This document shows, piece after piece, positions 5,510 to 6,209 of a DNA stretch of 6,209 bases. The stretch covers positions 1-6,209 of the forward strand of contig VGIZ01000042.1 of assembly GCA_016867675.1 (NCBI GenBank), read 5' to 3'. This DNA is from Candidatus Aenigmatarchaeota archaeon. GTDB taxonomy: Archaea; Aenigmatarchaeota; Aenigmatarchaeia; QMZP01. The translations under genes were made by a program, and so were the position numbers. The number at the start of each line of letters is the position of its first letter. The first letter of the stretch is position 1. The notes beneath the pieces are model-generated. The model saw only the letters and a program-made list of their open reading frames with translations, did no database searches and had not been told where the DNA came from.

Positions 5510-5901
5510 GAACAAGGGCGGTTGACAGGTATAAGGCAGGGGAATACCTCAAAAGAGCTGAGGAATGCAAAAATGCTATGAATCACAGTTATGACATGCG
5601 AGAATGGAACGCATGCGTTATAAATGCCGTGCACTCTGCAATAGCTGCAGCCGATGCATTTTGCATTCGGAGAACTGGCATAAGGCATGCCGGGGAACGG
5701 CATGAAGACGCATTGAGACTTTTTGTTGAAGCAGACCCGCAGGGTATTGAAATCAAGGAGGCAATAAGACATCTACAAAGCCTTCTGGGTGTAAAGACAG
5801 ATGCGGAGTACGGGGAAAGGATGATGAAAGAAAATGATGCTGTCCTAGCAAAAAAGCATGCAGAGCGGTTTTTTAATTTTGTAGCCGGAAGGGTAAGATA
5901 A
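5506..5901 (+). CDS. HEPN domain protein (probable RNase toxin partner)
   Basis: This 131-residue all-helical protein fits the HEPN pattern. An N-terminal helix (Y14-L-K-R-A-E) is followed by W34-N-A-C-V-I-N-A-V-H-S-A-I-A-A-A-D, then G-I-R-H-A-G-E-R-H, and a last helical pair with L-L-G-V-K-x-x-A-E-Y and A-E-R-F-F. R60 and H66 give an R-x5-H arrangement of the kind used by HEPN RNases, but H43 is also well placed and I cannot tell which is catalytic. HEPN toxins cut RNA and are usually paired with an MNT antitoxin, as here. The ATG overlaps the upstream stop by 4 nt, so translation is probably coupled and antitoxin is made first. A T-rich run (5869-5880) lies inside the last codons. The stop is 1 nt from that of the convergent ftsY. 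Confidence 0.88.
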   Translation: MRTRAVDRYKAGEYLKRAEECKNAMNHSYDMREWNACVINAVHSAIAAADAFCIRRTGIRHAGERHEDALRLFVEADPQGIEIKEAIRHLQSLLGVKTDAEYGERMMKENDAVLAKKHAERFFNFVAGRVR

Positions 5902-5902
5902 A

Positions 5903-6209
5903 CTACTCCATCAGGTTCTTGACGAACTCTTCGGGCTTGAAGAGCCTGATGTCGCCGTAGCCCTGCCCGACGCCTATGAACAATATGGGCTTCCTGATGG
6001 CATAGCAGACTGACAGGATGGAGCCTCCCTTCTCGTTGACGTCAACCTTGGTCATCAGCACGGCATCCACGCCCACCGCATCGTTGAACTGGCGCGCCTG
6101 CTCCACCGCGTCGTTGCCTGTGAGGCTGTCCACGACCAGTATCTTCAGGTCAGGCTTGTTGACCCTGACCACCTTCTTCAGCTCCTCCATCAGGTTCCTG
6201 TCCGTGTGC
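5903..6209 (-). CDS. ftsY: Signal recognition particle receptor FtsY, C-terminal part (truncated by window edge)
   Basis: FtsY is the membrane-bound SRP receptor GTPase, which pairs with SRP54 to deliver nascent chains to the translocon. The visible 101 codons are the end of the NG domain. They read H-T-D-R-N-L-M-E-E-L-K-K just after where the D-T-A-G-R motif would be, then L-T-G-N-D-A-V-E-Q-A, the G4 motif T-K-V-D (near 6041-6053), the E-K-G-G-S closing loop, and G-V-G-Q-G-Y-G-D-I near the C-terminus. The frame is open to the right edge, so the ATG at 6190 is internal and the real start lies outside. The T-K-V-D-V-N-E-K-G-G form is typical of archaeal FtsY. It is distinctly GC-rich compared with the adjacent HEPN gene. 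Confidence 0.96.
   Translation of the reverse strand, partial: HTDRNLMEELKKVVRVNKPDLKILVVDSLTGNDAVEQARQFNDAVGVDAVLMTKVDVNEKGGSILSVCYAIRKPILFIGVGQGYGDIRLFKPEEFVKNLME

Noticed and set aside
5869..5880. T-rich run as an archaeal poly-T terminator for the MNT/HEPN operon
   Set aside because: It lies before the HEPN stop codon and is explained by the codons for F-F-N-F; termination there would leave a message without a stop.

Overview
The window reads as a piece of a compact archaeal chromosome. The evidence is an SRP receptor (FtsY) C-terminus with the archaeal TKVD...EKGG form, A/T boxes lying 25-28 nt ahead of start codons with no Shine-Dalgarno site (archaeal leaderless promoters), heavy use of AGG/AGA for arginine, and an M1 aminopeptidase of the type that works after the archaeal proteasome. 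The gene mix (DUF333 lipoprotein, short potassium channel, stand-alone DAC-like protein, MNT/HEPN pair) would fit a DPANN-type archaeon such as Micrarchaeota or Diapherotrites, but the sequence alone does not fix the lineage.

Layout, left to right. 11-571 (+): acylphosphatase-like domain followed by a C-terminal 11-residue repeat, encoded by 33-bp DNA repeats, two of them identical. 632-1135 (+): small potassium-channel pore protein with a TAGYGD selectivity filter and an arginine-rich tail, in the same reading frame as the preceding gene. 1136-1429 (-): DUF333 lipoprotein, whose stop codon directly abuts the channel stop. 1430-1501: divergent promoter region with a TATA-like box for each side. 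1502-4054 (+): full-length M1 zinc aminopeptidase. 4064-4675 (-): alanine-rich protein that looks like a stand-alone diadenylate-cyclase (DisA_N/DAC) fold whose RHR motif is lost. 4676-4927: intergenic stretch that ends in a striking operator/promoter. 4928-5509 and 5506-5901 (+): a two-gene operon joined by an ATGA overlap, encoding a winged-helix plus MNT nucleotidyltransferase (antitoxin) and a HEPN protein (putative RNase toxin). 5903-6209 (-): C-terminal part of FtsY, cut by the window edge.

The housekeeping parts (aminopeptidase, DAC-like gene, FtsY) are clearly GC-richer than the MNT/HEPN operon and the first gene, which look like accessory insertions. All three convergent junctions are nearly gapless (0, 9 and 1 nt). 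The best candidates for unusual biology are the degenerate DAC-like protein, the three-half-site operator wrapped around the toxin-antitoxin TATA box, and the variable hendecad tail next to an RCK-less potassium channel.
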